This document shows, piece by piece, positions 18,311 to 28,539 of a stretch of 34,831 nt of DNA. This DNA is from Alphaproteobacteria bacterium (GTDB lineage: Bacteria > Pseudomonadota > Alphaproteobacteria > Rhizobiales > Devosiaceae), in assembly GCA_024280655.1 (NCBI GenBank), contig JAJRPR010000099.1, forward strand, positions 1-34,831. Reading direction: 5' to 3'. Made by a program: the position numbers and the translations under genes. Below the pieces are notes generated by a model. The model made no database searches and was not told the DNA's origin. It saw nothing but the letters and a program-made list of their open reading frames with translations. Every line of letters starts with the position of its first letter. Position 1 is the stretch's first letter.

Positions 18311-20452
18311 ATGAAACAAATACTTCAAAATCTTTCAAATGGTAAGTCAGAACTTGTTACTGCCCCTGCCCCAAAAGTAACAATTGGCACATTGTTGATT
18401 GATACTACTATCTCTCTTATTTCTACTGGCACCGAGCGTATGCTGGTTGATTTTGGCACGGCAAATATGTTGCAAAAGGCAAAATCTCAGCCAGATAAGG
18501 TTAAGCAAGTGCTTAAAAAAGCTCAAACTGATGGAGTGATGACGACTATTGATGCAGTACGTTCAAAACTTGGTCAGCCAATTCCATTAGGTTATAGCAA
18601 TGTAGGTCAAATAAGAACAGTTGGCGCTGGCGTTAAAGACTTTCGCAAGGGAGATAGAATTGTCTCTAATGGTGCTCATGCAGATGTAGTGCGAGTGCCA
18701 GAAAATCTTTGTGCTAAAATTCCTGAGAATGTTAGTGATGAAACAGCCTCTTTTACAGTGGTTGGCGCTATCGGGTTGCAAGGTATCAGATTAGCTGAAC
18801 CTACACTTGGCGAAGCATTTGTTGTTATTGGTGTTGGGCTTATTGGGCTTTTAACTGTGCAGCTTTTACGCGCTCATGGCTGTCGTGTGTTAGCTATTGA
18901 TTTTGATAAAGAAAAACTAAAATTAGCTTCCAAATTTGGTGCGCAAATATGTAATCTTTCCTCTGGTCAAGACCCCATCGCCATTGCTATGGAGTTTAGT
19001 CGTGGCGCAGGAGTTGACGGAGTGATCATCACCGCTTCAACAAAATCTTCAGATCCTGTTACGCAAGCCGCACAAATGTCACGTCAACGTGGGCGTAGTA
19101 TTTTGGTCGGAGTTACTGGTCTTGAATTAAATCGTGCAGATTTCTATAATAAAGAGCTTAGTTTTCAAGTGTCCTGCTCTTATGGTCCAGGGCGTTATGA
19201 TCCATCTTATGAAGAAGATGGCAATGATTACCCAATTGGCTTTGTTCGCTGGACAGAGCAAAGAAATTTCGTAGCTGTTTTAGACATGATGGCAAGTGGG
19301 CAGCTTGATGTTTCCTCGCTCATTTCACATCGATTTGATTTTGAAGAAGCCCCTAAGGCTTATGACTTGCTAACTACCGATAAATCTGCTCTTGGAATAT
19401 TACTTCAATATAATCACAGCATTAAAGACCGACATATTGATGTGGTTTCACTAAGCGATAATACTCCAAAATTAAATAACGATCCTATTGTTGGTTTTAT
19501 TGGCGCAGGCAATTATGCTTCACGCATGTTGATACCAGCATTTAAAAGTGCTGGGGCTTTTCTGCATACTATCGCCTCTTCAGGTGGCACTAATGGTGTG
19601 GTGCATGGCAAGCGCTTGGGTTTTTCTAATGCCTCATCTAATGCAGACAATTTAATTTCAAATAGTGAAATAAACACACTTGCAATAGTTACTCGCCATA
19701 ATAGCCACGCAGATTTGACTGCAAAGGCTTTGAATGCTGGCAAGCATGTTTTTGTTGAAAAGCCGCTAGCAATGACACTAAAAGAGCTTTCTAAGGTCGA
19801 AAAAGCATATAATAATGCCAATCAGCACTTGATGGTTGGCTTCAACCGACGTTTTGCGCCGCAAGTGCAAACAATGAAGAAATTGTTAGATAATGCGAGC
19901 GAGCCAAAGAGTTTTATTATGTTAATGAATGCTGGCTCTATTCCAGCAGATCACTGGACGCAAGATTCTGAAATTGGTGGAGGAAGAATAATTGGTGAAG
20001 CCTGTCACTATATTGATTTAATGCGCTTTTTAGCAGGGTCTGAAATAGTTTCAGTTCAGGCAAGAAGAATGGGAGATAATGATGGTGTTGAAGTAAGCGA
20101 AGATAAAGCATCAATTACTTTGGGTTTTGCTGATGGATCATTTGGCACAATTCATTATTTTGCTAATGGCGCGGCTTCTTTTCCAAAAGAACGAATAGAA
20201 ATCTTTGCAGCTGGCAAAGTGTTGCAGTTAGATAATTTTCTAAAGCTAAAGGGCTATGGCTGGAAAGGTTTTAAAAAGCAAAACCTAATGCGTCAAGACA
20301 AAGGTCAAAATGCCTGCTCAGCAGCTTTCTTAAACGCCATTAAAACAGGCACACAAACACCCATTCCTGCATCTGAGTTATTTGAGGTTGCGAAGGTGAG
20401 TATAGAAGTTGCTGAGGGTTTAAGAGATTTATCACAATTCTCGAAAGTGTAA
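18311..20452 (+). CDS. Bi-domain oxidoreductase (Zn-type alcohol dehydrogenase-like + Gfo/Idh/MocA-like)
   Basis: N-terminal MDR-type GVGLIGLLTVQLLRAHGCRVLAIDFD; C-terminal VGFIGAGNYASRMLIPAFK ... GKHVFVEKPLAMTLKEL ... GEACHYIDLMRFL. Confidence 0.9.
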   Translation: MKQILQNLSNGKSELVTAPAPKVTIGTLLIDTTISLISTGTERMLVDFGTANMLQKAKSQPDKVKQVLKKAQTDGVMTTIDAVRSKLGQPIPLGYSNVGQIRTVGAGVKDFRKGDRIVSNGAHADVVRVPENLCAKIPENVSDETASFTVVGAIGLQGIRLAEPTLGEAFVVIGVGLIGLLTVQLLRAHGCRVLAIDFDKEKLKLASKFGAQICNLSSGQDPIAIAMEFSRGAGVDGVIITASTKSSDPVTQAAQMSRQRGRSILVGVTGLELNRADFYNKELSFQVSCSYGPGRYDPSYEEDGNDYPIGFVRWTEQRNFVAVLDMMASGQLDVSSLISHRFDFEEAPKAYDLLTTDKSALGILLQYNHSIKDRHIDVVSLSDNTPKLNNDPIVGFIGAGNYASRMLIPAFKSAGAFLHTIASSGGTNGVVHGKRLGFSNASSNADNLISNSEINTLAIVTRHNSHADLTAKALNAGKHVFVEKPLAMTLKELSKVEKAYNNANQHLMVGFNRRFAPQVQTMKKLLDNASEPKSFIMLMNAGSIPADHWTQDSEIGGGRIIGEACHYIDLMRFLAGSEIVSVQARRMGDNDGVEVSEDKASITLGFADGSFGTIHYFANGAASFPKERIEIFAAGKVLQLDNFLKLKGYGWKGFKKQNLMRQDKGQNACSAAFLNAIKTGTQTPIPASELFEVAKVSIEVAEGLRDLSQFSKV

Positions 20453-20455
20453 CAA

Positions 20456-22120
20456 ATGCTAAGCAAAGCTCTTCTATATTGGCATACAATCAAATACCTT
20501 AAAGCTAAACAAATTTTCTTTAGAATATGGAAGAAAATATATAAACCTCGACTAGAGATAATAAATGTTTCATCTCTTAAAATCCAGAATGCTGTTGGTT
20601 GGAAGAAGCCAATTAAAGCAAAGCAAACAATATTTGGGGTAGGTGAATTCATTTTTCTTGGGCAATCAGGAACCTTAAAAGAAATTGGCTGGAATGGTTC
20701 TGAAAGAGAAAAATTATGGAGATATAACCAACATTATTTTTCTGATTTGATGGCAGAGAATGCTGATGAACGAGTAATACTTCATAGTAACCTTATTAAA
20801 TCTTGGATTAAAAATAATCCGCCTAGTATTGGTGTCGGCTGGGAGCCATATCCATGCTCCTTACGAATAGTAAATTGGATAAAATGGTCACTAAATGGAA
20901 ATGAACTTGGTAATGTTGAAATAAATAGTCTTGCTAATCAAGCCAGTTGGTTAGCAAAAAACCTTGAATGGCATATACTTGGCAACCATCTTTTTGCAAA
21001 TGCAAAAGCCCTCATTTTTGCAGGGCTTTGTGTCGAACATTCACAAGCAAAAAAGTGGCTAGATAAAGGGCTTAATATCCTTAAAAAGGAATTCCCTGAA
21101 CAAATACTTAGTGATGGCGGGCATTTTGAACTCAGCCCTATGTATCATATAATAGTTATGGAAGATGTTCTTGATCTAATAAATATTTGCCGATGTTTTG
21201 AAAATGAATTGTCGAATGAACAAAAGACACAAGTAAAAACTTGGGAGTTGATGATCCCAACTATGCAATTTTGGTTAGAAACAATGTGTCATCCAGATAG
21301 TGATATTTCATTATTTAATGATTCAGCATTTGAAATTGCCCCTCATCCAGAGCAGATTCGACGCTATGTAAGTCGTTTAAATATTTCAACAGAAATTACT
21401 AAAGATAAAATTAACTATTTAATAAAAAGTGGTTACATTAGGCTTGAAAACAAGCATGTAGTTTTATTAACAGATGTTGCGTCAGTTGGGCCAGATTATC
21501 TGCCAGGTCATGCACATGCTGATACATTAAGTTTTGAAATGTCCCTAAATAAGAAGCGTATAATATGCAATTCAGGAACTTCTATCTATGGAAAAAGTTC
21601 CGAACGGCTAAGACAAAGATCTACTGCTGCACATTCAACATTAGAAATAGATAAAAAAAACTCTTCTGAAGTTTGGGGCGGATTTAGAGTAGCACGCAGA
21701 GCAAAAGTTTTTGGGATTAAAACTAAAAAAACAGATGCTATATTGTATGCAGAGGCTACTCATGATGGATATAATAGGCTTGGTAAAAATTTACTACACA
21801 AAAGGTCATGGATATTAAAGAATAAAGACTTATGTATTAAAGACAATGTTTTTGGTTATGGTAATCACGAAGTTGCAATATATTATTACTTTACACCAGG
21901 CTGGAAACCTTCAATTAAAGAAGCTAACAAAATACTCGTGCGGAATGCTGATAATGATCAATGCCAAATCAAAATTATATGTGAGAAGGATATAAAAATC
22001 AGTATAGATCCAACTACTTACCACCCCACTTTTGGAACTTCGATACCAAACTGGCGCTTACGAATTTCTTTTTTAGGTATAGTTCCATTAGAGATAAAAA
22101 CTTTGATAGAGTGGAAATAG
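20456..22120 (+). CDS. Heparinase II/III family / alginate-lyase-like protein
   Basis: LWRYNQHYFSDL, SWIKNNPPSIGVGWEPYPCSLRIVNWIKW, GNHLFANAKALIFAG, GHAHADTLSFEMSLN, RSTAAHSTLEID. Confidence 0.88.
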   Translation: MLSKALLYWHTIKYLKAKQIFFRIWKKIYKPRLEIINVSSLKIQNAVGWKKPIKAKQTIFGVGEFIFLGQSGTLKEIGWNGSEREKLWRYNQHYFSDLMAENADERVILHSNLIKSWIKNNPPSIGVGWEPYPCSLRIVNWIKWSLNGNELGNVEINSLANQASWLAKNLEWHILGNHLFANAKALIFAGLCVEHSQAKKWLDKGLNILKKEFPEQILSDGGHFELSPMYHIIVMEDVLDLINICRCFENELSNEQKTQVKTWELMIPTMQFWLETMCHPDSDISLFNDSAFEIAPHPEQIRRYVSRLNISTEITKDKINYLIKSGYIRLENKHVVLLTDVASVGPDYLPGHAHADTLSFEMSLNKKRIICNSGTSIYGKSSERLRQRSTAAHSTLEIDKKNSSEVWGGFRVARRAKVFGIKTKKTDAILYAEATHDGYNRLGKNLLHKRSWILKNKDLCIKDNVFGYGNHEVAIYYYFTPGWKPSIKEANKILVRNADNDQCQIKIICEKDIKISIDPTTYHPTFGTSIPNWRLRISFLGIVPLEIKTLIEWK

Positions 22121-22123
22121 AAT

Positions 22124-23305
22124 ATGAGAATTCTAATTCTAAGTTTTTACTACCCCCCAGATCTTTGTGCTGGTTCATTCCGTGTAAAAGCGTTAGAACA
22201 GGCACTTTGCAATATGGCAGACGAAAATTTATATATAGATATTATAACAACGATGCCAAATAGGTATAATTCTTTCGCAGTAGATGTTGATGAAGTAGAA
22301 AAAACGCAAAATACTTCTATAACTCGTGTGAATTTGCCATCTCATAAGAGTGGTATGCTGGATCAATCTTTAGCTTTTGCAACTTATGCAAAAAAAGTAT
22401 TGCACGAAACTAATAACAAAGAATGGGATGTAGTTGTAGCAACCTCTTCGCGTTTAATGACTGCTGTGCTTGGCCAAAAAATAGCAACCAAAACAAAAGC
22501 GCATCTATACTTAGATATTCGTGACCTATTCACAGATACAATGGCGGATATACTAAATAAAAATATTTCTACTATTCTTATGCCAGTTTTTCGCTGGTTA
22601 GAAAAACGCACTTTTTTGAAAGCAGATCGCATTAATCTTGTGTCTGAAGGTTTTTTATCACACGCTATGGCAGTATCACCAAAGCATGATTATAGGTTAT
22701 TTACAAATGGTATTGATGAAGAGTTTCTGAAGATAGACTTTACCAAACAAAATAAAGAAACTTCTTCCCTTCCACTTATCGTATATGCTGGAAATATGGG
22801 GGAGGGGCAAGGTTTGCATAATATCTTACCTAAAGCACTCAAATTGCTAGATGGTAAAGTTAGATTTCGATTGCTGGGTGATGGCGGCAAACGCAATCAA
22901 TTGGAAGATGCATTTAAAAAAGAAAATATCTCAAATGTTGAACTACTCAATCCCATACCACGAAAAGAACTTTTCGCTCAATACCAAGAAGCAGACATTT
23001 TGTTTCTCCATCTTAATGACTATTCTGCATTTCATAAAGTATTGCCTTCAAAAATATTTGAATACGCAGCTACAGGCAAACCAATTCTAGCAGGAGTTGC
23101 TGGTTATGCAGCTGATTTTTTAAATAAAGAAGTTGAAGGTAGCCAAGTTTTTTCTCCTTGTGATGAAGTTGGAATGGTACATGCTACTAATAATATTCTT
23201 TCTCTTGATTCACATTTTAACAGAGATGAATTTTGCAAAAAATTTGCCCGCAATACAATTATGCAAAAAATGGCAATTGACATTCTGCAGTTAGGTGAAG
23301 GCTAA
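22124..23305 (+). CDS. Glycosyltransferase family 4 (WbuB-like)
   Basis: MRILILSFYYPPDLCAGSFRVKAL; YLDIRDLFTDT; LPLIVYAGNMGEGQGLHNILPKALKLL; FRLLGDGGKRNQLE; ADILFLHLNDYSAFHKVLPSKIFEYAATGKPILAG. Confidence 0.9.
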   Translation: MRILILSFYYPPDLCAGSFRVKALEQALCNMADENLYIDIITTMPNRYNSFAVDVDEVEKTQNTSITRVNLPSHKSGMLDQSLAFATYAKKVLHETNNKEWDVVVATSSRLMTAVLGQKIATKTKAHLYLDIRDLFTDTMADILNKNISTILMPVFRWLEKRTFLKADRINLVSEGFLSHAMAVSPKHDYRLFTNGIDEEFLKIDFTKQNKETSSLPLIVYAGNMGEGQGLHNILPKALKLLDGKVRFRLLGDGGKRNQLEDAFKKENISNVELLNPIPRKELFAQYQEADILFLHLNDYSAFHKVLPSKIFEYAATGKPILAGVAGYAADFLNKEVEGSQVFSPCDEVGMVHATNNILSLDSHFNRDEFCKKFARNTIMQKMAIDILQLGEG

Positions 23306-23323
23306 TTTCTTAGTAAAAAAGCA

Positions 23324-24538
23324 TTATTGTTTTACTTTATCTCCTTGCCCACGACCAGTTGCTGTTGCGAGTATTATTTTTATGTCCATGGTAATGCTAC
23401 GCAAGTCCAGATATTTAGTATCTAGTTTAGCTAACCGTTTAGGATCACTCATATCTATACCTCTTATTTGCGCCAATCCAGTTATTCCACCTTTTACATC
23501 TAAAACACCCAGCTTTTCTCGCTCTGAAATAAGTTCCTTTTGCACTGGCAAGCAAGGACGTGGACCAACAAGAGAGAGTTCATTTTTAATGATATTCCAT
23601 ACTTGAGGTAATTCGTCTATTTTAGTTTTTCGCAGAATTTTTCCTATTTTAGTGACAGAAGAAACTGATACTTCATGCGTGCCTGCTTGTTTTGTGCCAA
23701 TAGTCATGGTTCTAAATTTATAGCAGATAAATGATTCCCCATTCTTCCCAATTCGTTCTTGGGCAAATATTGCTGATCCTTTTGAAGAAAATTTTATCGC
23801 CAACCATACAATAATCATTAACCACCATAAAAGAACAATTACAGAAATAGAGAAAGTTAAATCAATTATTCTCTTAGTGAGAGCATAAAACCAATTTCCT
23901 CTTTGGCGATCAGAAAGTGTGATTTTATAGCTTTTTGGATTATTTATAGTTTTTTTAATTTCACTAATAATAAGTTTAATATGAACGCTTGGTTTTAAAG
24001 AACTAAGAACTGTAAAAAGCAATGAACGCAAAAATTTAGGAAGCGGATTTAATATTTTTAGCTTGCCAGAAAATTTATCTCCATAAACAATTGGTAAACG
24101 AAATATGACAATATTCATATCTCTTATAGTGGCTAAGAATTCTTCTGCTTCTCGTTTTGTTTGGGCGTATGGGCTTTGATTTTTTGAATCGCTTGCGTGA
24201 AAAGAAGTAGTATATATGAAAGTCTTAATCCCAGCAGCTTTTGCAATATTTATTACGCTTCTTAAATTATCTACATTTGCTTTTCTAAACTCTTCTAAAC
24301 TAACTTGCTTGTCGTTATTATGAATGGCCAAATGAATGAGAGTATCATATCCTTTAATTTTTTTTAGGAGGCTTTGATAATCTGCGATCCTTTCATTTGG
24401 AAAGGTTTCCTGCATATATTCTTTATTACGTCCAACTAAAAGTAAGTCATTGTCAAAATTTTTTAATTTTGGCACAATTTGTTGTCCAAGAAATCCTGAC
24501 GCTCCAGTAATTACAATACTCATCAATTTACTCTTCAA
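23324..24538 (-). CDS. Hybrid NDP-sugar epimerase (SDR) / bacterial sugar transferase
   Basis: N-terminal SIVITGASGFLGQQIVPKL Rossmann motif; C-terminal KRIIDLTFSISVIVL...FAQERIGKNGESFICYKFRTM...KIDELPQVWNIIKNELSLVGPRPCL..GITGLAQI initiating transferase signature in the same ORF. Confidence 0.92.
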   Translation of the reverse strand: MKSKLMSIVITGASGFLGQQIVPKLKNFDNDLLLVGRNKEYMQETFPNERIADYQSLLKKIKGYDTLIHLAIHNNDKQVSLEEFRKANVDNLRSVINIAKAAGIKTFIYTTSFHASDSKNQSPYAQTKREAEEFLATIRDMNIVIFRLPIVYGDKFSGKLKILNPLPKFLRSLLFTVLSSLKPSVHIKLIISEIKKTINNPKSYKITLSDRQRGNWFYALTKRIIDLTFSISVIVLLWWLMIIVWLAIKFSSKGSAIFAQERIGKNGESFICYKFRTMTIGTKQAGTHEVSVSSVTKIGKILRKTKIDELPQVWNIIKNELSLVGPRPCLPVQKELISEREKLGVLDVKGGITGLAQIRGIDMSDPKRLAKLDTKYLDLRSITMDIKIILATATGRGQGDKVKQ

Positions 24539-24619
24539 AGTTAGTTGTCATTAGCTTTGCTATAAATGAACACCTTCAATATGTCATTAGTTATAATAAA
24601 ATGAAATACTACTTTTCAA

Positions 24620-24775
24620 GGAACATGCTCCGAGATATATTTAGAAAAAGCATTTGATGGAACAGGATTTCAACCAAAAGAACGCTTGCCAAATGCTAAA
24701 CATCTCGGCGAAACTAGCTTAATGTTCTTAGTGCATCTGGGTGTTAAAAAAGTGCGAATCACTCTGCCTGTTTAG
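24620..24775 (+). pseudogene. Remnant C-terminus of DegT/DnrJ/EryC1/StrS aminotransferase
   Basis: Frame reads GTCSEIYLEKAFDGTGFQPKERLPNAKHLGETSLMFLVHLGVKKVRITLPV*, with LPxAxxLGETSLMFLVHP typical of sugar aminotransferase C-termini. There is no upstream catalytic portion. Confidence 0.7.
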
Positions 24776-24786
24776 TGTTTTATATT

Positions 24787-26061
24787 TTAGGACTTCTCTA
24801 ATTTCAGCTTCTTTTTAACGGCACGAGTTATGCTAAGCATGAATACCAAAACTATACCTATAAAACCACCAGCTAAAATTGCTAAAATAATAATAAGTTT
24901 TCTTGGCGATGTTTTAGTTATAAAGTCTGTGCCACTAAGTGAGGAAGTAACTTTCACAAATTCTGGAGAAAATGAAGCTAGGTTTCCTTCGCTTAAAAAT
25001 AGCAAATATGTAGAATTAGCAATCTCATTTTCAAGTTCAAGTAATTCTCTATTAAGGCCTGCGAGCTCGTATGAAAAAATTAATTTCTCGCTTTTGTTCT
25101 CTAATGTTCCCACTTTAATTTTCAAATCTCGAAGCTCTTTAGAAAATATTTCAAAATCAGTGCTATTTTCTATAAAACCTAATTCCTCTTCGAGTGCGAT
25201 ATAACCTCGCATAAAGAGAGGTGTCTCACCTGTTTCAATGTAATTATATAGGTTAATTCTATCAGTTGATGCCGCTCGGATTTGCCCTGGTTGTTCTATG
25301 TTTAATTTACGAGCTATTGTAATTTGATTTTTTAATTTTGCTACTCTTGCTTGTATATCCGCTTCAGCTATAGCCTGAACTTCCGCAATTTTTTCATTCA
25401 TTTTTGCTACATCAGCACTTAATTGAGTTTGAGAGGAGTTGATTACAATTAGTTTTTCTAGATTAATTCTGTCTATTTCCTGTTGAATACCATTCTTATA
25501 TTGATCATTTTTTACCTGAATATAATCTATCAGATCGATTGTTGAGGCTTTTTTAATGTGCGCGAGGAAAGCAACAATAAAATCTTTTAGTTCAGGCCGC
25601 GATAGAGTTTCACTTGTGAAAGTAAGCCTCGCACCTGTTTTTGTAATGTTATAGCTAAAAGCAATATCCTTGTTTTCTTTTGGCTCATTTGAGTTGGATT
25701 TATCAAATTGAGAATTTATATATTCATTGATAAATTGCTCAATAAACTGACCATTGTTAAATTGGCTGGTGTAAAAAGAAGTAGCAGTCTCGTCATCTAA
25801 CTCTACGTCAGGTAGATTTGAAACCCTATCCAGCCAAGTAGCCTCCTGCTGAGTAAGCGCTTGCAAGTCAACATTTGCCTCTAGTTGTGTTGGAGACATT
25901 AAATAATAACCAACACCAATAAGAGTTGCAAAAATAGTGCTGGCTATAATAATCCATTTTCCTTGCCAAATACCAACTGTTAAATCAATCAAGTCGATCT
26001 CGTCTTCTTGCACAAAATTTTGTGATTCATTATTTACATTCGCTATAAAAAGTCCGATCAA
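24787..26061 (-). CDS. Wzz/chain-length determinant-like protein
   Basis: DEIDLIDLTVGIWQGKWIIIASTIFATLIGVGYYLMSP N-terminal Wzz domain, central coiled coil, C-terminal TM with SPRKLIIILAILAGGFIGIVLVF. Confidence 0.87.
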   Translation of the reverse strand: MIGLFIANVNNESQNFVQEDEIDLIDLTVGIWQGKWIIIASTIFATLIGVGYYLMSPTQLEANVDLQALTQQEATWLDRVSNLPDVELDDETATSFYTSQFNNGQFIEQFINEYINSQFDKSNSNEPKENKDIAFSYNITKTGARLTFTSETLSRPELKDFIVAFLAHIKKASTIDLIDYIQVKNDQYKNGIQQEIDRINLEKLIVINSSQTQLSADVAKMNEKIAEVQAIAEADIQARVAKLKNQITIARKLNIEQPGQIRAASTDRINLYNYIETGETPLFMRGYIALEEELGFIENSTDFEIFSKELRDLKIKVGTLENKSEKLIFSYELAGLNRELLELENEIANSTYLLFLSEGNLASFSPEFVKVTSSLSGTDFITKTSPRKLIIILAILAGGFIGIVLVFMLSITRAVKKKLKLEKS

Positions 26062-26188
26062 TCATGTTGGTTAGTATGCTTTAATAATCACTCAATATCA
26101 GCAAAAATACTGAGAATCAAGGAAATTGATAAGCGAAAAAATGCACCGCTTTCCTAGAGCAATAGCTTGATGCTAATCGCTCAAGCAG

Positions 26189-28105
26189 TTAGTTTGGAGC
26201 ACGCTTGATTCGCACAACACGATCATCAGTGCTAGACCTATCATCACTTTCAATCAAATTAAATAATATCTGCCTTGCGCTTATTTCATCTTCATCATTT
26301 TTTGCTTTTTCTAACACCTGCAATTTAGAGCTAATATCACTCCTGATATACACTTTATTCCCAGCTTTTAATATCTTTTCATGTTTAGTCGCTTGAACAT
26401 TTTGCGGATCATAAAAGAGTTCCTCATGCGTTTTTTCACCCGGACGACGACCAATAATTTCTATCGCAATATCGCCAGTTGGATTTTGCTCATCACGCAC
26501 GCTTTGCCCAGATAATCTAATCATATTTTCAGCTAAATCACGAATAAGAACAGGCTCGCCCATCTCAAGTAGAAAAATATCACCACCCTCAGCCATTGAT
26601 CCTGCTTGCACAATAAGTTCTGCTGCTTCATGAATAGACATGAAATATCTAGTCATCACCTCATCAGTCACAGTTACTGGCCCACCAGCGGCAATTTGTT
26701 CTTTAAATAGAGGCACAACTGATCCGTTAGATCCAAGCACATTGCCAAATCTAACTGCGCAAAATTTTTGCCCTTTGCCCATCGCCTTCGCTTTTTTGGC
26801 ACAATCACGAATAATCAGCTCAGCCCATCGTTTTGTTGCTCCCATAACATTTGTTGGGCGCACCGCCTTATCGGTCGAAATCAACACAAAATGCTCAACC
26901 CCAATTCCAAGAGATGCTTTTGCAATCGTTTCAGTGCCAAAAACATTATTGCTAATTCCCTCCAGCACATTTGCTTCGACCAATGGAACATGCTTATGCG
27001 CTGCGGCATGAAATACCACTTGCACCGCTTCTTGCTTAAGTGTTCGCTCAACCAATTTCTTATCAATAACAGAGCCCAAAATTGGAATAATCGGCAAGTT
27101 AGTTCTTTTTTTCAAAACTCTTTCAATCTGATAAAGCGCGAACTCATTAGCTTCAAATAAAACCAACTTACGTGGTTTCCACTTTATAATTAGACGACAT
27201 AATTCAGACCCTATTGAGCCACCAGCCCCACTAACAACTATTGATTTACCTTCTATCATCTGTTGCAAAAGTTTAGTATCAGCAGGAATTGATGAGCGAC
27301 CCAACACATCATCAATGTCAATTTCACGAACCTGAGAAATTAAATATTTCCCAGAAGCCAAATCTGCCAGTGCGGGGAGTGAGCGAATTTTTATATTATG
27401 CTTTGAAAGTTCAGCAAAAATGACTTGTCGCTTACTTGAAGCAATTGATGGCATTGAAAGAATTACCTCTTTCACTCCAAGATTATCTATCAAATATTCT
27501 AATTTACTTGGCTCATAAACCCTGACCCCAGCTACCTCACTGCCTTGCAAAGACTTATCATCATCAAGAAAACCAACAACATATTTACTTCCTTCACGTT
27601 GCAATGCCGTTGCCAGCTGAGAGCCAGCCGCACCAGCACCATAAATTACAATCTGGCTAGAATATTTGCGCCCATTTGATGAACTCAAAAGATATTTCAT
27701 ACCAAAGCGCGAACCGCCGATAATAATGATTGCCAAAATCACATAGATTAGTGGCACCGATCTTGGGAAAACTCCCATTCTAGAAATTTCTAAGATAAAC
27801 AGCACGCCAACCCATAAAAGAGTAGCAATTACGATGGCATTAATAATAGTCCATATTGCCTTTTCAGGAAGATAGCGAGTGACTGCTCGATAAAGCCCAA
27901 AGCGAATAAAAACAGGAATGGCCGTAAGAGGCGCAGCAAAAACAACCAATAATTGCAGTAAATCTGGTCTAAATATTTCATTTAAGCGAAACGAATAGGC
28001 TGCCCAAACAGCAAAAGCCAAAGCTACAAAATCAAAGGCAAGCAAAATTCCTCTTTTTAGAGGGCGAGGAAGATTGAGCAAATAATTTCGGATTGAATTA
28101 AACAT
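26189..28105 (-). CDS. Nucleoside-diphosphate sugar epimerase/dehydratase (WbpM/CapD/PglF-like, long form)
   Basis: N-terminal TM bundle; IYGAGAAGSQLA; SIVVSGAGGSIGSELCR; FHAAAHKHVPLVE; STDKAVRPTNVMGATKRWAE; GRRPGEKTHEELF. Confidence 0.93.
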   Translation of the reverse strand: MFNSIRNYLLNLPRPLKRGILLAFDFVALAFAVWAAYSFRLNEIFRPDLLQLLVVFAAPLTAIPVFIRFGLYRAVTRYLPEKAIWTIINAIVIATLLWVGVLFILEISRMGVFPRSVPLIYVILAIIIIGGSRFGMKYLLSSSNGRKYSSQIVIYGAGAAGSQLATALQREGSKYVVGFLDDDKSLQGSEVAGVRVYEPSKLEYLIDNLGVKEVILSMPSIASSKRQVIFAELSKHNIKIRSLPALADLASGKYLISQVREIDIDDVLGRSSIPADTKLLQQMIEGKSIVVSGAGGSIGSELCRLIIKWKPRKLVLFEANEFALYQIERVLKKRTNLPIIPILGSVIDKKLVERTLKQEAVQVVFHAAAHKHVPLVEANVLEGISNNVFGTETIAKASLGIGVEHFVLISTDKAVRPTNVMGATKRWAELIIRDCAKKAKAMGKGQKFCAVRFGNVLGSNGSVVPLFKEQIAAGGPVTVTDEVMTRYFMSIHEAAELIVQAGSMAEGGDIFLLEMGEPVLIRDLAENMIRLSGQSVRDEQNPTGDIAIEIIGRRPGEKTHEELFYDPQNVQATKHEKILKAGNKVYIRSDISSKLQVLEKAKNDEDEISARQILFNLIESDDRSSTDDRVVRIKRAPN

Positions 28106-28220
28106 AATTTACTCTATCAATTTAAACTATGTGTGTGAAGTATGAAATATAACAAATTTAACAAGGAAAAGCTATTTCAACAAATAGATGAAATTTTGCT
28201 ATACATTATAGTATTTTCTA

Positions 28221-28322
28221 AATTCAATTATGCTAATTGAATTACGCTGGCTTCGCCGCGCACCGCAGACGCTGTCGCTTCGTGCGGTGATAGTATTTAG
28301 CATTGAAAATGCTAAATACTAT
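28221..28322. repeat. Cluster of three adjacent inverted repeats (hairpin array)
   Basis: aattcaatt-atgct-aattgaatt (28221-28243); caccgca-15 nt-tgcggtg (28261-28289); atagtatttagcatt-gaa-aatgctaaatactat (28290-28322). All arms are perfect by eye. Confidence 0.8.
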
Positions 28323-28380
28323 ATGCCATACAAAATGCTAAACATGATTTTTGTAACTAATTGAAATATAACGATTAAAT

Positions 28381-28539
28381 CACATCATTCAAAGCATGAG
28401 CCGTAAAGGTGATTGCTGGGATAATGCGGTGGCTGAAAGTTTTTCATACGCTGAAAACAGAATTCATTTTGCTAATGATTACGCATCACCAGTGGATTTT
28501 GAAAAATTCAGAACGTCGCATAAAAAATTGTCCCGTTAA
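28381..28539 (+). mobile_element. IS3-family OrfB transposase remnant (internally deleted)
   Basis: Frame reads HIIQSMSRKGDCWDNAVAESF...RIHFANDYASPVDFEKFRTSHKKLSR*. SMSRKGDCWDNAVAESF is a hallmark of IS3 OrfB and SPVDFEK is normally far downstream. Confidence 0.85.
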
